A DNA stretch of 64,000 bases from Opacimonas sp014872805 (GCA_014872805.1 WKFN01000007.1:62001-126000); one strand, 5' to 3'. Shown: positions 43,475 through 52,927, numbered from the stretch's first letter. Program-made: numbers and translations. The notes: generated by a model not told the origin, from the letters alone.

Positions 43475-45270
43475 TATTTACCTACCTTGAGAACTGCTAA
43501 AAACGCATCCTGTGGTAACTCAACATTCCCCACTTGTTTCATGCGTTTTTTACCCTCCTTTTGTTTCTGAAGAAGTTTCTTCTTACGACTGACATCACCA
43601 CCATAACATTTGGCGATAACGTTTTTACGTAACTGTTTAACCGTGCTACGTGCGATAACATGGTTGCCAATCGCAGCTTGAATCGCAATATCAAACATTT
43701 GGCGCGGGATCAGCTCGCGTAATTTTTCGACAAGTTCACGTCCGCGGTATTGAGCATTTTCTTTATGCGTTATGACCGCTAGGGCATCAACGCGTTCTCC
43801 ATTAATTAGTATATCTAGACGACACATATCCGCGCTTTGGAAATTTTTAAAGTTGTAGTCTAATGAGGCAAATCCACGTGAAGTGGATTTGAGTCGGTCA
43901 AAGAAATCCAACACGACTTCTGCCATCGGTAACTCATAGGTGACAGCAACTTGCTTACCATGATAAGCCATATTAGTCTGTGAGCCCCGTTTCTCGACAC
44001 ATAACGTAATGACATTACCTAAGAATTCTTGTGGCACCAAAATATTAGCCTCAACAATGGGCTCTCGGATTTCTTCAATATCGTTGATTGGCGGCAACTT
44101 AGATGGATTATCAACGTATATGGTCTCACCTTTTGTGGTAATCACCTCGTACACAACCGTAGGAGCAGTGGTGATCAAATCTAGATCGTATTCACGCTCC
44201 AATCGCTCTTGGATAATTTCCATGTGCAACATGCCCAAGAAGCCGATACGGAAGCCAAAACCCAGAGCCGCCGAGCTTTCTGGCTCATAAAAGAGTGATG
44301 CATCATTAAGACTGAGTTTAGCCAGTGCATCACGAAAATCTTCATATTCGTCAGACGATACAGGGAACAATCCGGCGTATACCTGAGGTTTGACTTTTTT
44401 GAATCCTGGTAAGACTTCGCTAGCTGGTTTGTTCGCTAGCGTGATGGTATCTCCCACCGGCGCTCCGTGAATTTCTTTGATACCGGCAATCACAAAACCC
44501 ACTTCGCCACTGCGGATAATGCCTGTGTCGTTTTGTTTTGGCGTAAAAATACCGACCTTATCACAAATATGGGTCTGCCCATTTGACATGATTTGGATCT
44601 TGTCTTTGGCTTTTAATTCACCATCAATGACACGGACCAAAGATACAACACCCTGATAATTATCAAACCACGAATCAATAATTAACGCTTTTAGTGGCGC
44701 GTCAGGATCGCCTTCAGGAGGGGGAATTTTGGCGACGATATCTTCTAAGACTTCGTCAATGCCAATCCCGGTTTTGGCACTACAACGCACTGCATCGAGT
44801 GCATCGATGCCGACAATGTCTTCAATTTCTTCTGCAACACGCAGGGGATCAGCTTGGGGTAAGTCGATCTTGTTCAGGATTGGCACTACCTCAAGATCCA
44901 TTTCAATCGCAGTATAGCAGTTGGCCAGCGTTTGGGCTTCAACGCCCTGTCCGGCGTCAACGACCAACAAGGCGCCTTCACAAGCAGCCAACGAGCGCGA
45001 TACTTCATAGCTAAAATCGACGTGTCCAGGCGTATCGATAAAGTTCAATTGATACGTCTCACCATCATTCGCGGTGTAATTTAAGGTCACGCTTTGCGCC
45101 TTAATCGTAATACCTCGCTCACGCTCCAAATCCATCGAATCGAGTACTTGTGCAGCCATTTCCCGCTCTGATAAGCCACCACAGTGTTGAATCAAACGGT
45201 CAGAAAGAGTTGACTTGCCATGGTCAATGTGGGCAATGATGCTGAAATTACGGATATTTTTATGAAGCAT
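43474..45270 (-). CDS. lepA: Elongation factor 4 (LepA)
   Basis: Ribosomal GTPase related to EF-G; 598 residues. G1 is AHIDHGKST, then RERGITIKAQ, G3 is DTPGHVDF and G4 is NKID. The LepA-specific C-terminal domain is present (about 490-598, ending QDAFLAVLKVGK). It sits between the rseC end and lepB, as in most gammaproteobacteria. Confidence 0.97.
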   Translation of the reverse strand: MLHKNIRNFSIIAHIDHGKSTLSDRLIQHCGGLSEREMAAQVLDSMDLERERGITIKAQSVTLNYTANDGETYQLNFIDTPGHVDFSYEVSRSLAACEGALLVVDAGQGVEAQTLANCYTAIEMDLEVVPILNKIDLPQADPLRVAEEIEDIVGIDALDAVRCSAKTGIGIDEVLEDIVAKIPPPEGDPDAPLKALIIDSWFDNYQGVVSLVRVIDGELKAKDKIQIMSNGQTHICDKVGIFTPKQNDTGIIRSGEVGFVIAGIKEIHGAPVGDTITLANKPASEVLPGFKKVKPQVYAGLFPVSSDEYEDFRDALAKLSLNDASLFYEPESSAALGFGFRIGFLGMLHMEIIQERLEREYDLDLITTAPTVVYEVITTKGETIYVDNPSKLPPINDIEEIREPIVEANILVPQEFLGNVITLCVEKRGSQTNMAYHGKQVAVTYELPMAEVVLDFFDRLKSTSRGFASLDYNFKNFQSADMCRLDILINGERVDALAVITHKENAQYRGRELVEKLRELIPRQMFDIAIQAAIGNHVIARSTVKQLRKNVIAKCYGGDVSRKKKLLQKQKEGKKRMKQVGNVELPQDAFLAVLKVGK

Positions 45271-45341
45271 ATTGTTGTAACAAAACTCAATTTATCAAAT
45301 TAACGCTATTTTATCGGTTTATAGGGCTAAAAGCGACAAAA

Positions 45342-45863
45342 TTAGTCTTTTGTTACATTATCTGATAATTGTGAGATAGGGATTTGTGCGCTCTTTTGTA
45401 CACCTTGTTCAGGTAGAACATGACACAATTGTGGCGCAAATTTGTCTTCATGTGTTTTGAGATAGACTTTAATCATTCGATACACAAGGAAGGTTGTCAT
45501 TAAAGCAAAAAAAAGTGTGATTAATTCATCCCCTAAAATGCTATCAACAAAAACCGTGGGAAGGGCAACGACCACACCAACAAACCATAATAAAGGCAAT
45601 GTATACACTAAGAAAGAAGCCAACAAAATATGTTGTTCACGTATGCCTAACGACACTTTTTGCCCAAGCGAAACCGACTGCTCTGTTGCAAAATACAACA
45701 CATCCGCTTTAGGTGTAAAATACTCAGCAAGTGCACTCGTCCCACAAGATGACTTTACGGCGCAAGTGCCACACGTAGTTTTGACTGATGTCTGCACTGC
45801 AATTACAGTTTTACCATCAGGGGTCGTGTCAATCGCCTTGATAATGCCTTGTTCTTCCAACAT
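45342..45863 (-). CDS. rseC: RseC, SoxR-reducing system / sigma-E modulator
   Basis: Inner-membrane protein of 173 residues with an N-terminal cysteine cluster (CGTC and CGTSAL, about 32-44) and two membrane helices (about 78-98 and 108-130). It is the RseC/MucC family, modulating sigma-E and reduction of SoxR. It begins directly after the rseB stop. Confidence 0.9.
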   Translation of the reverse strand: MLEEQGIIKAIDTTPDGKTVIAVQTSVKTTCGTCAVKSSCGTSALAEYFTPKADVLYFATEQSVSLGQKVSLGIREQHILLASFLVYTLPLLWFVGVVVALPTVFVDSILGDELITLFFALMTTFLVYRMIKVYLKTHEDKFAPQLCHVLPEQGVQKSAQIPISQLSDNVTKD

Positions 45864-46889
45864 TTAGGGTTTAATCCTAATATACTGCATAATTGTATTT
45901 GCCGTCTGTGCAGGGATCTTACCAATCACCGTCACCTGAACGTTATCCTTCACTCGCGCCAAAAAAGTATCCGATTGGTTGCGTAATAATACATCTTCCT
46001 GCGCCACTTCACCTGAAGGTTGTAAATAAACGGAAACATCGACTAATCCATCCGAAAGCAACAAATGTTCGACTAGCTCTCCGGTAATGCCCAGACGAGT
46101 TACGCGTTTTTGAACTTCTTGCATCCCCACTGGAAGTTTGCTGATTGTCCACTGCAAAGTAAAGTTTTTGGACGGGTTAAGATGTTGAACAGGAGGCAAC
46201 GTGCCTCGATCTACTTGAGCAAAATCTGCATGTGCTTCATCGGTTACATTGAGGTGTGTGACCTGAACGAGTTCTAACAACTCCCCTTCTAAGGTAAACG
46301 TTGAAAATTTAAGTGGTAGGAAACTCGCCTCATCTAGCCACAAGGCATAGCTATAACGCGATTTGTCTTTACTCACAATGCGCAATTGATGGGTGCTTAA
46401 GCCGGCCACACGGGCACGCCCAACATAGATGATATCATACGCTTGAGAGAAAGCTTCGGGAGCATGCAATAGGTTATGTGGCAATAGGCCTTTTAGATAT
46501 TCTTGAGACAAGGTATATGCAGGCTTGTCTGCTTCAAAATAACTGACTTGTTTGCCAAACCGAATTATCTGAGCGCCTGGTCCGTTAAGCTCATTGAGTA
46601 ACTCAACACGCTCACCATCCAGCGTACCCCGTCGCCACACATAAGGTATCGGCTCACTGCCAGGGCGATACACAATCAAAGACATATCATAGTTAGTTTG
46701 CTCCATTGCCCTAACTAACTTTGATAACGCATACTCTGCCGTCATGGCTGGCATAGACTCATCCAAAGCGACTTTGCTGGCATCATTAGAATGAGTCTGA
46801 GCATGACCTATAAAACTCAAAGATACGATAGTTAAAAATAAGAAACTCAAATCCAAAAACATGGATTTGAGTTTAAGAGTCTTTTTCAT
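45864..46889 (-). CDS. rseB: RseB, periplasmic regulator of sigma-E
   Basis: Periplasmic sensor that binds RseA and shields it from DegS; 341 residues. The N-terminal hydrophobic segment (about 10-30, ending AQTHS) is a signal peptide. The two-domain MucB/RseB body has YDMSLIVYRPGSEPIPYVWRRG and FSTFTLEGELLELVQVTHL. It is known to sense mislocalised lipopolysaccharide in E. coli. Lies 21 bp after rseA. Confidence 0.92.
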   Translation of the reverse strand: MKKTLKLKSMFLDLSFLFLTIVSLSFIGHAQTHSNDASKVALDESMPAMTAEYALSKLVRAMEQTNYDMSLIVYRPGSEPIPYVWRRGTLDGERVELLNELNGPGAQIIRFGKQVSYFEADKPAYTLSQEYLKGLLPHNLLHAPEAFSQAYDIIYVGRARVAGLSTHQLRIVSKDKSRYSYALWLDEASFLPLKFSTFTLEGELLELVQVTHLNVTDEAHADFAQVDRGTLPPVQHLNPSKNFTLQWTISKLPVGMQEVQKRVTRLGITGELVEHLLLSDGLVDVSVYLQPSGEVAQEDVLLRNQSDTFLARVKDNVQVTVIGKIPAQTANTIMQYIRIKP

Positions 46890-46910
46890 AAAACCTCAGA
46901 ATCATTCCAG

Positions 46911-47474
46911 CTATGGTTGCTGCTCAGGCTCTTCTGTCTCGTCGCTCACAGTATTGCGTTGCAATTGTTGTTTGTGATCAACGAGTAACGCGTTTATTCG
47001 TTTCCGTTGCTCAACTACAGCTTGTCTATCCGGATTTGCAATATTACGAGTTTGCGACAAACTAACCGGTGCAAGCGCACCTTGAGGGCCAGATGTTGGC
47101 GCCGTCATAAAGGGTTGCACGTCAGTTTGATTGTAGTTTTGCACACCCAGAATCATCACAGCTGCCACGCCAGCTGCCACTGCAAACTGAGAGGATTGTT
47201 TGAACAAGGTGACAACGTTGTCTTTTAGCGTTTTGCGTTTTGAGCGAGGGGCTAAGACCGTTGGCTCATCGTCTAACGCATCAGCAATGCGATCAAGTAA
47301 GCTATTATCCGCAACCGTCACGGATTCACCACGCATGACATCACCAATAGTGTGATAGCGCTGCCACTTTTTTCGCATCATATCATCAGAGTAAACATCA
47401 TCTAGTGTCAAGCTATCAGTAGCCTGAATCTGTCCATCGACCAATGCTGATAACTGTTCTTGCTTATTACTCAT
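46911..47474 (-). CDS. rseA: RseA, anti-sigma-E factor
   Basis: Membrane-spanning anti-sigma factor; 187 residues. The N-terminal sigma-binding domain (MSNKQEQLSALVDGQ and KWQRYHTIGDVMRGE) is cytoplasmic. One membrane helix lies at about residues 96-112 (QFAVAAGVAAVMILGVQ), followed by a periplasmic domain ending in a Gln/Glu-rich tail. It follows rpoE by 15 bp. Confidence 0.93.
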   Translation of the reverse strand: MSNKQEQLSALVDGQIQATDSLTLDDVYSDDMMRKKWQRYHTIGDVMRGESVTVADNSLLDRIADALDDEPTVLAPRSKRKTLKDNVVTLFKQSSQFAVAAGVAAVMILGVQNYNQTDVQPFMTAPTSGPQGALAPVSLSQTRNIANPDRQAVVEQRKRINALLVDHKQQLQRNTVSDETEEPEQQP

Positions 47475-47489
47475 AGTTAATCCTATTAA

Positions 47490-48071
47490 TTAAGCATTAT
47501 TCATCAAAGGCGCAATCACTGCGTCAATTGCTTCCCTTGCTCTGAAGATCCGCGAGCGCACTGTGCCAACAGGACACTCCATGACACTAGCAATATCTTC
47601 ATAACTCATTCCTTCCATCTCTCTAAGCGTAATTGCCATACGCAATTCATCCGGAAGTTTATCAATAGCTTGATACAATTGTTTTTCAATTTCTTTAGTC
47701 AATAAACTGTGTTCTGGGGATGAATTCTCATGGAGTGCATCAGCACCTTCATAAAACTCAGCTTCCTGGGCATCAACATCGCTAGCAGGTGGCTTGCGTG
47801 ATTGCGACACCAAATAATTCTTCGCACTGTTTACCGCTATGCGATATAACCATGTGTAAAACGCACTCTCACCACGAAAATTAGGGAGAGCTCGGTAAGC
47901 TTTGATAAAAGCTTCCTGGGTCACATCTGCTACATCACCAGAATTTTTCACATAACGAGCAACTAAACTACTCACTCGATTTTGGTATTTTAACACCAAC
48001 AAATTAAAGGCTTTCTTATCGCCTTGTTGCACTTTGTCAACAAGTTGTTGGTCAGTCAACTGCTCGCTCAT
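47490..48071 (-). CDS. rpoE: RNA polymerase sigma-E factor
   Basis: Envelope-stress ECF sigma factor; 193 residues. Region 2 includes DVADVTQEAFIKAYRALPNFRGESAFYTWLYRIAVN; region 4 has LPDELRMAITLREMEGMSYEDIA and CPVGTVRSRIFRAREAI. First gene of rpoE-rseABC, with a sigma-E-like promoter upstream suggesting autoregulation. It is a different type from the ChrR-linked sigma at 16703-17314. Confidence 0.97.
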   Translation of the reverse strand: MSEQLTDQQLVDKVQQGDKKAFNLLVLKYQNRVSSLVARYVKNSGDVADVTQEAFIKAYRALPNFRGESAFYTWLYRIAVNSAKNYLVSQSRKPPASDVDAQEAEFYEGADALHENSSPEHSLLTKEIEKQLYQAIDKLPDELRMAITLREMEGMSYEDIASVMECPVGTVRSRIFRAREAIDAVIAPLMNNA

Positions 48072-48124
48072 TCGAGCCCATACTCCTATAGTTTATGTTA
48101 CCCAGGCCTCGTCCAAGCACTGTT

Positions 48125-48151
48125 ATGGACTAATATATTCACCTTAAGTTC
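48125..48151 (-). promoter_or_regulatory. Probable sigma-E autoregulated promoter of rpoE
   Basis: Minus strand: GAACTT, 16 bp, TCCAT. It compares with the sigma-E consensus GGAACTT-N16-17-TCTGA/TCAAA. It lies about 55 bp before the rpoE ATG. The -10 is imperfect. Confidence 0.6.
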
Positions 48152-48258
48152 AACAAAAATCACCTTTTTTTGAAAAAAAATCCATAACACTTGCGATTTT
48201 GCCGGTTTAATTTACTATTGAGCCCTTATTTTTGATAGGTTTATCGAGGATTTGTTCA

Positions 48259-49875
48259 GTGTCTGTACAACACAATTGCGATGTATTGATCATTGGTAGT
48301 GGTGCTGCCGGTTTGAGTTTGGCATTAAGTGTGGCCGACGCTAGCAATGTGATAGTCTTGAGTAAAGCCGATGTCACCGAAGGCTCAACACGTTATGCGC
48401 AAGGCGGAATCGCAGCGGTATTTGACGAAAAAGACTCTGTAGAATCTCATGTACAAGATACCCTAATTGCCGGAGCTGGCTTATGTGATGAGGAATCTGT
48501 GCGTTTCACCGCATCTCGCGCCAAAGAGTCAATGGAGTGGTTAATTGCCAAAGGCATGCCTTTTGACCGACGTAATGAACCAGGTAAAAACTCTGAGTAT
48601 CACCTAACCCAAGAAGGTGGTCATTCTCATCGACGTATTTTACATGCTGCAGATGCTACCGGCGTTGCCGTACAAGACACCTTAGTTGACGCGGTGGCTC
48701 AGCATCCAAACATCCATCTTTTTGAAAAATACAACGCAGTTGATTTGATCATGTCCAAACATCGTGATGCCCATGCCCTCGGTGCCTATGTTTATAATCG
48801 CAAAACCAAACATATTGATGTGATCCAAGCGCGCTTTATTATCTTAGCGACCGGAGGCGCATCAAAAGTATACCAATACACTTCTAATCCAGATGTGGCC
48901 AGTGGCGATGGTATTGCAATGGCTTGGCGAGCGGGATGTCGCGTTGCCAACATGGAGTTTAATCAATTTCATCCGACCTGTTTATATCACCCTGATGCAG
49001 GTAATTTTTTGATAACCGAAGCATTGCGTGGCGAAGGGGCCAAATTAGTTCACCCTGATGGCACCCCATTTATGCACAAATTCGATGAACGAGGAGATTT
49101 GGCGCCACGTGATATTGTCGCAAGAGCCATCGATTTTGAGATGAAACGTCTCGGTGCAGATTGTATGTATCTCGACATCTCTCATCAATCAGCGGATTTT
49201 ATTGTTAGCCATTTCCCCAATATCTATCGCAAGTGTCGCTCTCTTGGGATTGATATAACGCAGCAACCTATTCCTGTTGTACCCGCAGCGCATTACAGCT
49301 GCGGCGGGATTGTCACTAACCGCAATGCACAAACAGACATAAGCAATGTCTATGCTGTAGGTGAGGTCGCGTATACTGGGTTACATGGTGCAAATAGAAT
49401 GGCATCAAATTCATTACTTGAATGCATTGTGTATGCGCGTTCCGCAGCAGAACATATTTTGCCACAGCTAGCCAATGCGCATTACAGTGAAGTTATTCCT
49501 TCGTGGGATGAGTCGCGAGTCACTGATTCTGATGAAGAAGTCATCATCCAACACAACTGGCATGAGTTACGATTGTGTATGTGGGATTATGTTGGCATTG
49601 TGCGAACGGACAAACGTCTGCAACGGGCCTTGCGTCGAATTGAGCTACTGCAACAAGAAATTCATGAATACTATAGCCACTTTCGCATCAGTAATAATTT
49701 ACTCGAACTGCGTAACCTGGTAACCGTCGCGCGTTTAATTGTGCTGTGTGCCATGCAACGCAGAGAATCTCGTGGCTTGCACTACAACTTAGATCATCCA
49801 GACACGCTAGCTTCGTCATCTCCAACTATATTATCTCCATGCGCATTGGCCAAGTCGACTTCGACCACAAAATAA
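48259..49875 (+). CDS. nadB: L-aspartate oxidase
   Basis: FAD enzyme converting aspartate to iminoaspartate, the first step of NAD synthesis; 538 residues, E. coli 540. The FAD motif is CDVLIIGSGAAGLSLAL. Further motifs are GSTRYAQGGIAAVFD, EGGHSHRRILHAADATG, HYSCGGIVTN and GLHGANRMASNSLLEC. The GTG at 48259 is chosen, with GAGGA eight bases upstream; a TTG nine codons earlier is less likely. Divergent from rpoE. The last 82 bp overlap the MaoC-like gene on the other strand. Confidence 0.95.
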   Translation: MSVQHNCDVLIIGSGAAGLSLALSVADASNVIVLSKADVTEGSTRYAQGGIAAVFDEKDSVESHVQDTLIAGAGLCDEESVRFTASRAKESMEWLIAKGMPFDRRNEPGKNSEYHLTQEGGHSHRRILHAADATGVAVQDTLVDAVAQHPNIHLFEKYNAVDLIMSKHRDAHALGAYVYNRKTKHIDVIQARFIILATGGASKVYQYTSNPDVASGDGIAMAWRAGCRVANMEFNQFHPTCLYHPDAGNFLITEALRGEGAKLVHPDGTPFMHKFDERGDLAPRDIVARAIDFEMKRLGADCMYLDISHQSADFIVSHFPNIYRKCRSLGIDITQQPIPVVPAAHYSCGGIVTNRNAQTDISNVYAVGEVAYTGLHGANRMASNSLLECIVYARSAAEHILPQLANAHYSEVIPSWDESRVTDSDEEVIIQHNWHELRLCMWDYVGIVRTDKRLQRALRRIELLQQEIHEYYSHFRISNNLLELRNLVTVARLIVLCAMQRRESRGLHYNLDHPDTLASSSPTILSPCALAKSTSTTK

Positions 49876-50735
49876 GGTCGATGCGTTTGCGTTACCACAC
49901 CTCCATTAGGTAACCCAACTAAGACAGTCCGCTGAGTATCTTGCATTTGATGCAAGGTAATTCGACTGGGTAGCGAGATAAAATCCGTAAATTGAACCGA
50001 ACAATTAATTGGCAGTGTAGGGATCTCTTGCGACCATGTTTGCGCAATTTCAGACAAAGCTCGAGCCTTGCTCCACATACCGTGAATAATAGGCTGTTTA
50101 AAGCCGAACCAACGCGATAACCAAGGATGTAAATGTATGGGATTGTAATCGCCTGATAGTGTCGCGTATTTCCTTCCCAAATCTGCGGGAAACTCACACA
50201 TTATTTGCTTATATGCCACAGAATCCGTTTCAGGAATGACGATTTTTGTTGGAGCATAGGCTGGGATATCATCGCTGTGACAACGGTGTTTCGCTCTGGA
50301 TAAATAATGTGATTCAAGGTTGAAAATTACGTTTTCTGAATGGTCAGTTGCTTGTGTAATGACGGTGAATACCCAGCCTCGTTTTTGGTCCCAAAGTTGC
50401 CCAAACTCACACCTAATTGCTAACGTTTCATCGCATTTTGGGAGACGTGTGTAATGCATGAAATTACTCATATGCACCAGCCCCATTGGGGCAAAAGGCT
50501 GAGCGGGATTAAGGATCAGCGGAGCTTGTGCTTGCAAAGCGTGCATTGCCAGATACGCGGGATGAAGGTACTCAGATAGTGCTTGGGGCCAGTGAAAAGC
50601 ATCATGGTATTGCTGTATATGGTCAGCACGAGTCGTAAGGTTAAGCGTTTCAGAATGATGCGTTTTTGGCAACGTTGGCGCAATGAGTCCTCTAGCGACA
50701 TCTGGATGGGATTTTTTGAAAAAGTATTTTAGCAC
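49794..50735 (-). CDS. MaoC-like hot-dog domain protein
   Basis: A 313-residue protein whose C-terminal half (about residues 180-300) carries the MaoC/(R)-hydratase signature YATLSGDYNPIHLHPWLSRWFGFKQPIIHGMW. The aspartate and histidine of the hydratase active site are recognisable as D-x-N-P-I-H. The N-terminal half looks like a second, degenerate hot-dog. It probably acts on acyl-CoA or acyl-ACP, but the substrate is unknown. It follows the ygfX-like gene by 3 bp on the same strand, and its end overlaps nadB. Confidence 0.8.
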   Translation of the reverse strand: MLKYFFKKSHPDVARGLIAPTLPKTHHSETLNLTTRADHIQQYHDAFHWPQALSEYLHPAYLAMHALQAQAPLILNPAQPFAPMGLVHMSNFMHYTRLPKCDETLAIRCEFGQLWDQKRGWVFTVITQATDHSENVIFNLESHYLSRAKHRCHSDDIPAYAPTKIVIPETDSVAYKQIMCEFPADLGRKYATLSGDYNPIHLHPWLSRWFGFKQPIIHGMWSKARALSEIAQTWSQEIPTLPINCSVQFTDFISLPSRITLHQMQDTQRTVLVGLPNGGVVTQTHRPYFVVEVDLANAHGDNIVGDDEASVSG

Positions 50736-50738
50736 TGC

Positions 50739-51056
50739 TTACCTGTCGTGGTTGGATTGTTTTATTATTTTGGTCAAGCGACGATACGTGCGGTTCGAGC
50801 ATTGCCATCTAGTCAGGATAATAAAATATTGCTTGTTTGTTTCAACATCTTCTAATTCGAGCCAAATAATCTCTTGTAGAAAACGGCTTGACCTCATTAT
50901 ACGCACTCTAGCGCCGTGATAGATCAGGTAAGGTGGTTGCTTGTCCTGCAGAGGATAGCATATGAATAAACGTTCGATGCGGAGAGTGAGGAGAATTGGC
51001 CATGCAAACCAAGCACAAGCAATGATGCGTCGCGGTTCAGGAGCCTCGACGCACAC
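50739..51056 (-). CDS. Possible YgfX/CptA-like small protein, shortened
   Basis: A 105-residue product starting at a GTG five bases after the sdhE stop. Position (directly after sdhE) and a C-terminal basic segment after a WLELEDVETNKQYFIIL strand fit YgfX/CptA, the partner of SdhE. However, the usual pair of membrane helices is reduced to one short hydrophobic patch (IIACAWFAWPILLTL, about residues 11-25). Sequence similarity is weak, so it could be a diverged or decayed member or another protein. Confidence 0.45.
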   Translation of the reverse strand: MCVEAPEPRRIIACAWFAWPILLTLRIERLFICYPLQDKQPPYLIYHGARVRIMRSSRFLQEIIWLELEDVETNKQYFIILTRWQCSNRTYRRLTKIIKQSNHDR

Positions 51057-51061
51057 GCTGA

Positions 51062-51313
51062 TTAAACTTTAACCCGTGCTAGGATGTGATCAACCATACC
51101 AGCAAGTTCTTTGTCTTCACATGTCTGATGCCCCATAAACCAAGCAAACAAATCTGGATCATCACAAGTAAGCAAACGCTCAAAAACGAGTTTGCCTTCG
51201 TCATCTAGATCGGGAAAACCCTGCTCTACAAATGGTAAAAACAAAACATCGAGTTCCAACATGCCACGACGACAAGCCCATTTGAGTCGGTTGAGTCTTT
51301 TTTCAGTAAACAT
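51062..51313 (-). CDS. sdhE: Succinate dehydrogenase flavinylation factor SdhE
   Basis: An 83-residue helical protein that promotes covalent FAD attachment to SdhA/FrdA. The conserved RRGMLELD motif (the RGxxE element) lies at residues 15-22, with the FPDLDDEGKLVFERLLTCDDPDLFAWFMGH body. Divergent from ygfZ across 150 bp, as in many gammaproteobacteria. Confidence 0.95.
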   Translation of the reverse strand: MFTEKRLNRLKWACRRGMLELDVLFLPFVEQGFPDLDDEGKLVFERLLTCDDPDLFAWFMGHQTCEDKELAGMVDHILARVKV

Positions 51314-51463
51314 AGTATCTCTAATGAATTACAAATCGAGCTTAGTATACCAAAAAACACTTTAGAATGAGCAATGCTTTGGTCTAGTTTGAAAAAAACT
51401 TGCGTTACAGATTGAATTTCTCAGTTTAAACCCAATTTTAATAGTGTTTTTAAGGAGATTATT

Positions 51464-52351
51464 ATGCCATGCACTCACTCTCAACTCGAACAAACCTGGT
51501 CTGGCGCAGTCCAAGGTTATAGTGTCATTCAGATCAGCGGAGAGGAGCGCGTCAAGTATTTACATGGCCAAGTCACTTGTAACGTGGCAGCGTTACCCGA
51601 TGCACAAGCCTGTTTAGGTGCCCATTGTGATTTTAAAGGCAAAACATGGGCCGTTTTCATCCTCGCAAAATTAGAGGATAAGCTATTATTCATTGCACCA
51701 TCAAGTGCAGCGCTCGCCTCAATGGCGGAGCTCAAAAAATACGCTGTCTTTTCAAAAGTAGAAATAGAAGACGTTTCATCTCAATGGGAGTTTGTCGCCA
51801 CCAAACAATCTGAAACGGCTCTGGATGCTTGGCAGGTATCTGAACATACCTCAGATATTTCTATCACTCTACCAGACAATCTGACCCTTTCTCTCATTCA
51901 GCAACCCGCCACAAATGACGTAACGTCTTTATTTAACGCGACGCTCATACAACAAGGAATCGCGTTTGTTGCTGATGACACAATCAGCGAATACGTACCA
52001 CAAATGTTCAATATGCAATGCATTACCAACGCTATTGACTTCAAAAAAGGCTGCTATATGGGGCAAGAAGTTGTAGCTCGAACCAAGTATCTTGGCAAAA
52101 ATAAACGCGCTGGTTTTATCATCTCTAGTACCCAGTCTATCGCATTAAACCAAGGAGCTATATTGGAGTATGCTATTGGTGAAAACTGGCGCCGAGCGGG
52201 CGCAGTTTTGAATCACAGCCAGCTGTCTGATGCGACGATTGCCATGGCAGTTTTGCCAAATGACCTAGCTCATGATACTGTGCTACGCTTGAAAGACGTA
52301 CCTGATGTAACGTTTTCTATCGAAGAGTTGCCTTATGCACTCGAAGAATAA
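51464..52351 (+). CDS. ygfZ: YgfZ, folate-binding protein for Fe-S enzyme repair
   Basis: A 295-residue protein of the GcvT-related YgfZ family, needed with folate for certain Fe-S enzymes such as MiaB. The family motif K-G-C-Y-x-G-Q-E is present as KKGCYMGQEVVARTKYLGKNKR (about residues 193-214). An N-terminal YLHGQVTCNVAALPD segment matches the GcvT fold. AAGGAG precedes the ATG. The next gene, slyD-like, starts 26 bp later. Confidence 0.93.
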   Translation: MPCTHSQLEQTWSGAVQGYSVIQISGEERVKYLHGQVTCNVAALPDAQACLGAHCDFKGKTWAVFILAKLEDKLLFIAPSSAALASMAELKKYAVFSKVEIEDVSSQWEFVATKQSETALDAWQVSEHTSDISITLPDNLTLSLIQQPATNDVTSLFNATLIQQGIAFVADDTISEYVPQMFNMQCITNAIDFKKGCYMGQEVVARTKYLGKNKRAGFIISSTQSIALNQGAILEYAIGENWRRAGAVLNHSQLSDATIAMAVLPNDLAHDTVLRLKDVPDVTFSIEELPYALEE

Positions 52352-52377
52352 CTTTAATACAGGAAATATAACTGAAC

Positions 52378-52869
52378 ATGATTATTGCCCCAAATACCGT
52401 TGTCACCATGCATTATTCCGTCGCGACACAAGACGGCACCGAAATCGATTCATCACGCAATGGCAATGCCGAACCTATGGTGCATTTGCAAGGTAGTCAG
52501 TATCTCATCAAAGGATTAGAAGATGCACTTGAAGGTAAGGTAAAGGGCGACACGTTTGCCGTTGATGTTGAGCCAGCAGATGCTTATGGAGAACGTCATG
52601 AGCAACTAGTTCAAACGGTGCCTAAAGAACTATTTGGGGACAATGAGATCGACGTGGGTACGACCTTTCGCGCGCAAACCGACGAAGGTGAGCAAACTGT
52701 TATGGTCATTGATGTCAACGAAGGTGAAGTTGTTGTCGATGGTAACCACCCCTTAGCTGGTGTGAGTTTGGTCTTCAATGTTGAAGTGCTTGACGTGCGC
52801 GCCGCCACAGAAGAAGAAATTGATCATGGTCACGCTCATGGCGCAGGTGGTTGTGGTCACAACCACTAA
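52378..52869 (+). CDS. slyD: SlyD-like FKBP-type peptidyl-prolyl isomerase
   Basis: A 163-residue prolyl isomerase and chaperone. The FKBP core has VTMHYSVATQDGTEIDSS (1-30) and an insert-in-flap domain (about 70-125) with AYGERHEQLVQTVPKELF. A short His/Gly/Cys metal-binding tail (HGHAHGAGGCGHNH) follows. The tail suggests nickel binding as in SlyD. Different from the second FKBP at 61890-62333. Confidence 0.9.
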   Translation: MIIAPNTVVTMHYSVATQDGTEIDSSRNGNAEPMVHLQGSQYLIKGLEDALEGKVKGDTFAVDVEPADAYGERHEQLVQTVPKELFGDNEIDVGTTFRAQTDEGEQTVMVIDVNEGEVVVDGNHPLAGVSLVFNVEVLDVRAATEEEIDHGHAHGAGGCGHNH

Positions 52870-52891
52870 ACCGTGTCTTCGACTTAGCTAA

Positions 52892-52927
52892 CAAAAATCA
52901 GCCTGAACGTATTCATCTTTCAGGCTG
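52892..52927 (-). terminator. Terminator of nadE-glnB
   Basis: On the minus strand, the stem CAGCCTGAA/TTCAGGCTG is followed by ATTTTTG. It lies just after the glnB stop, in the convergent gap with slyD. Confidence 0.75.
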
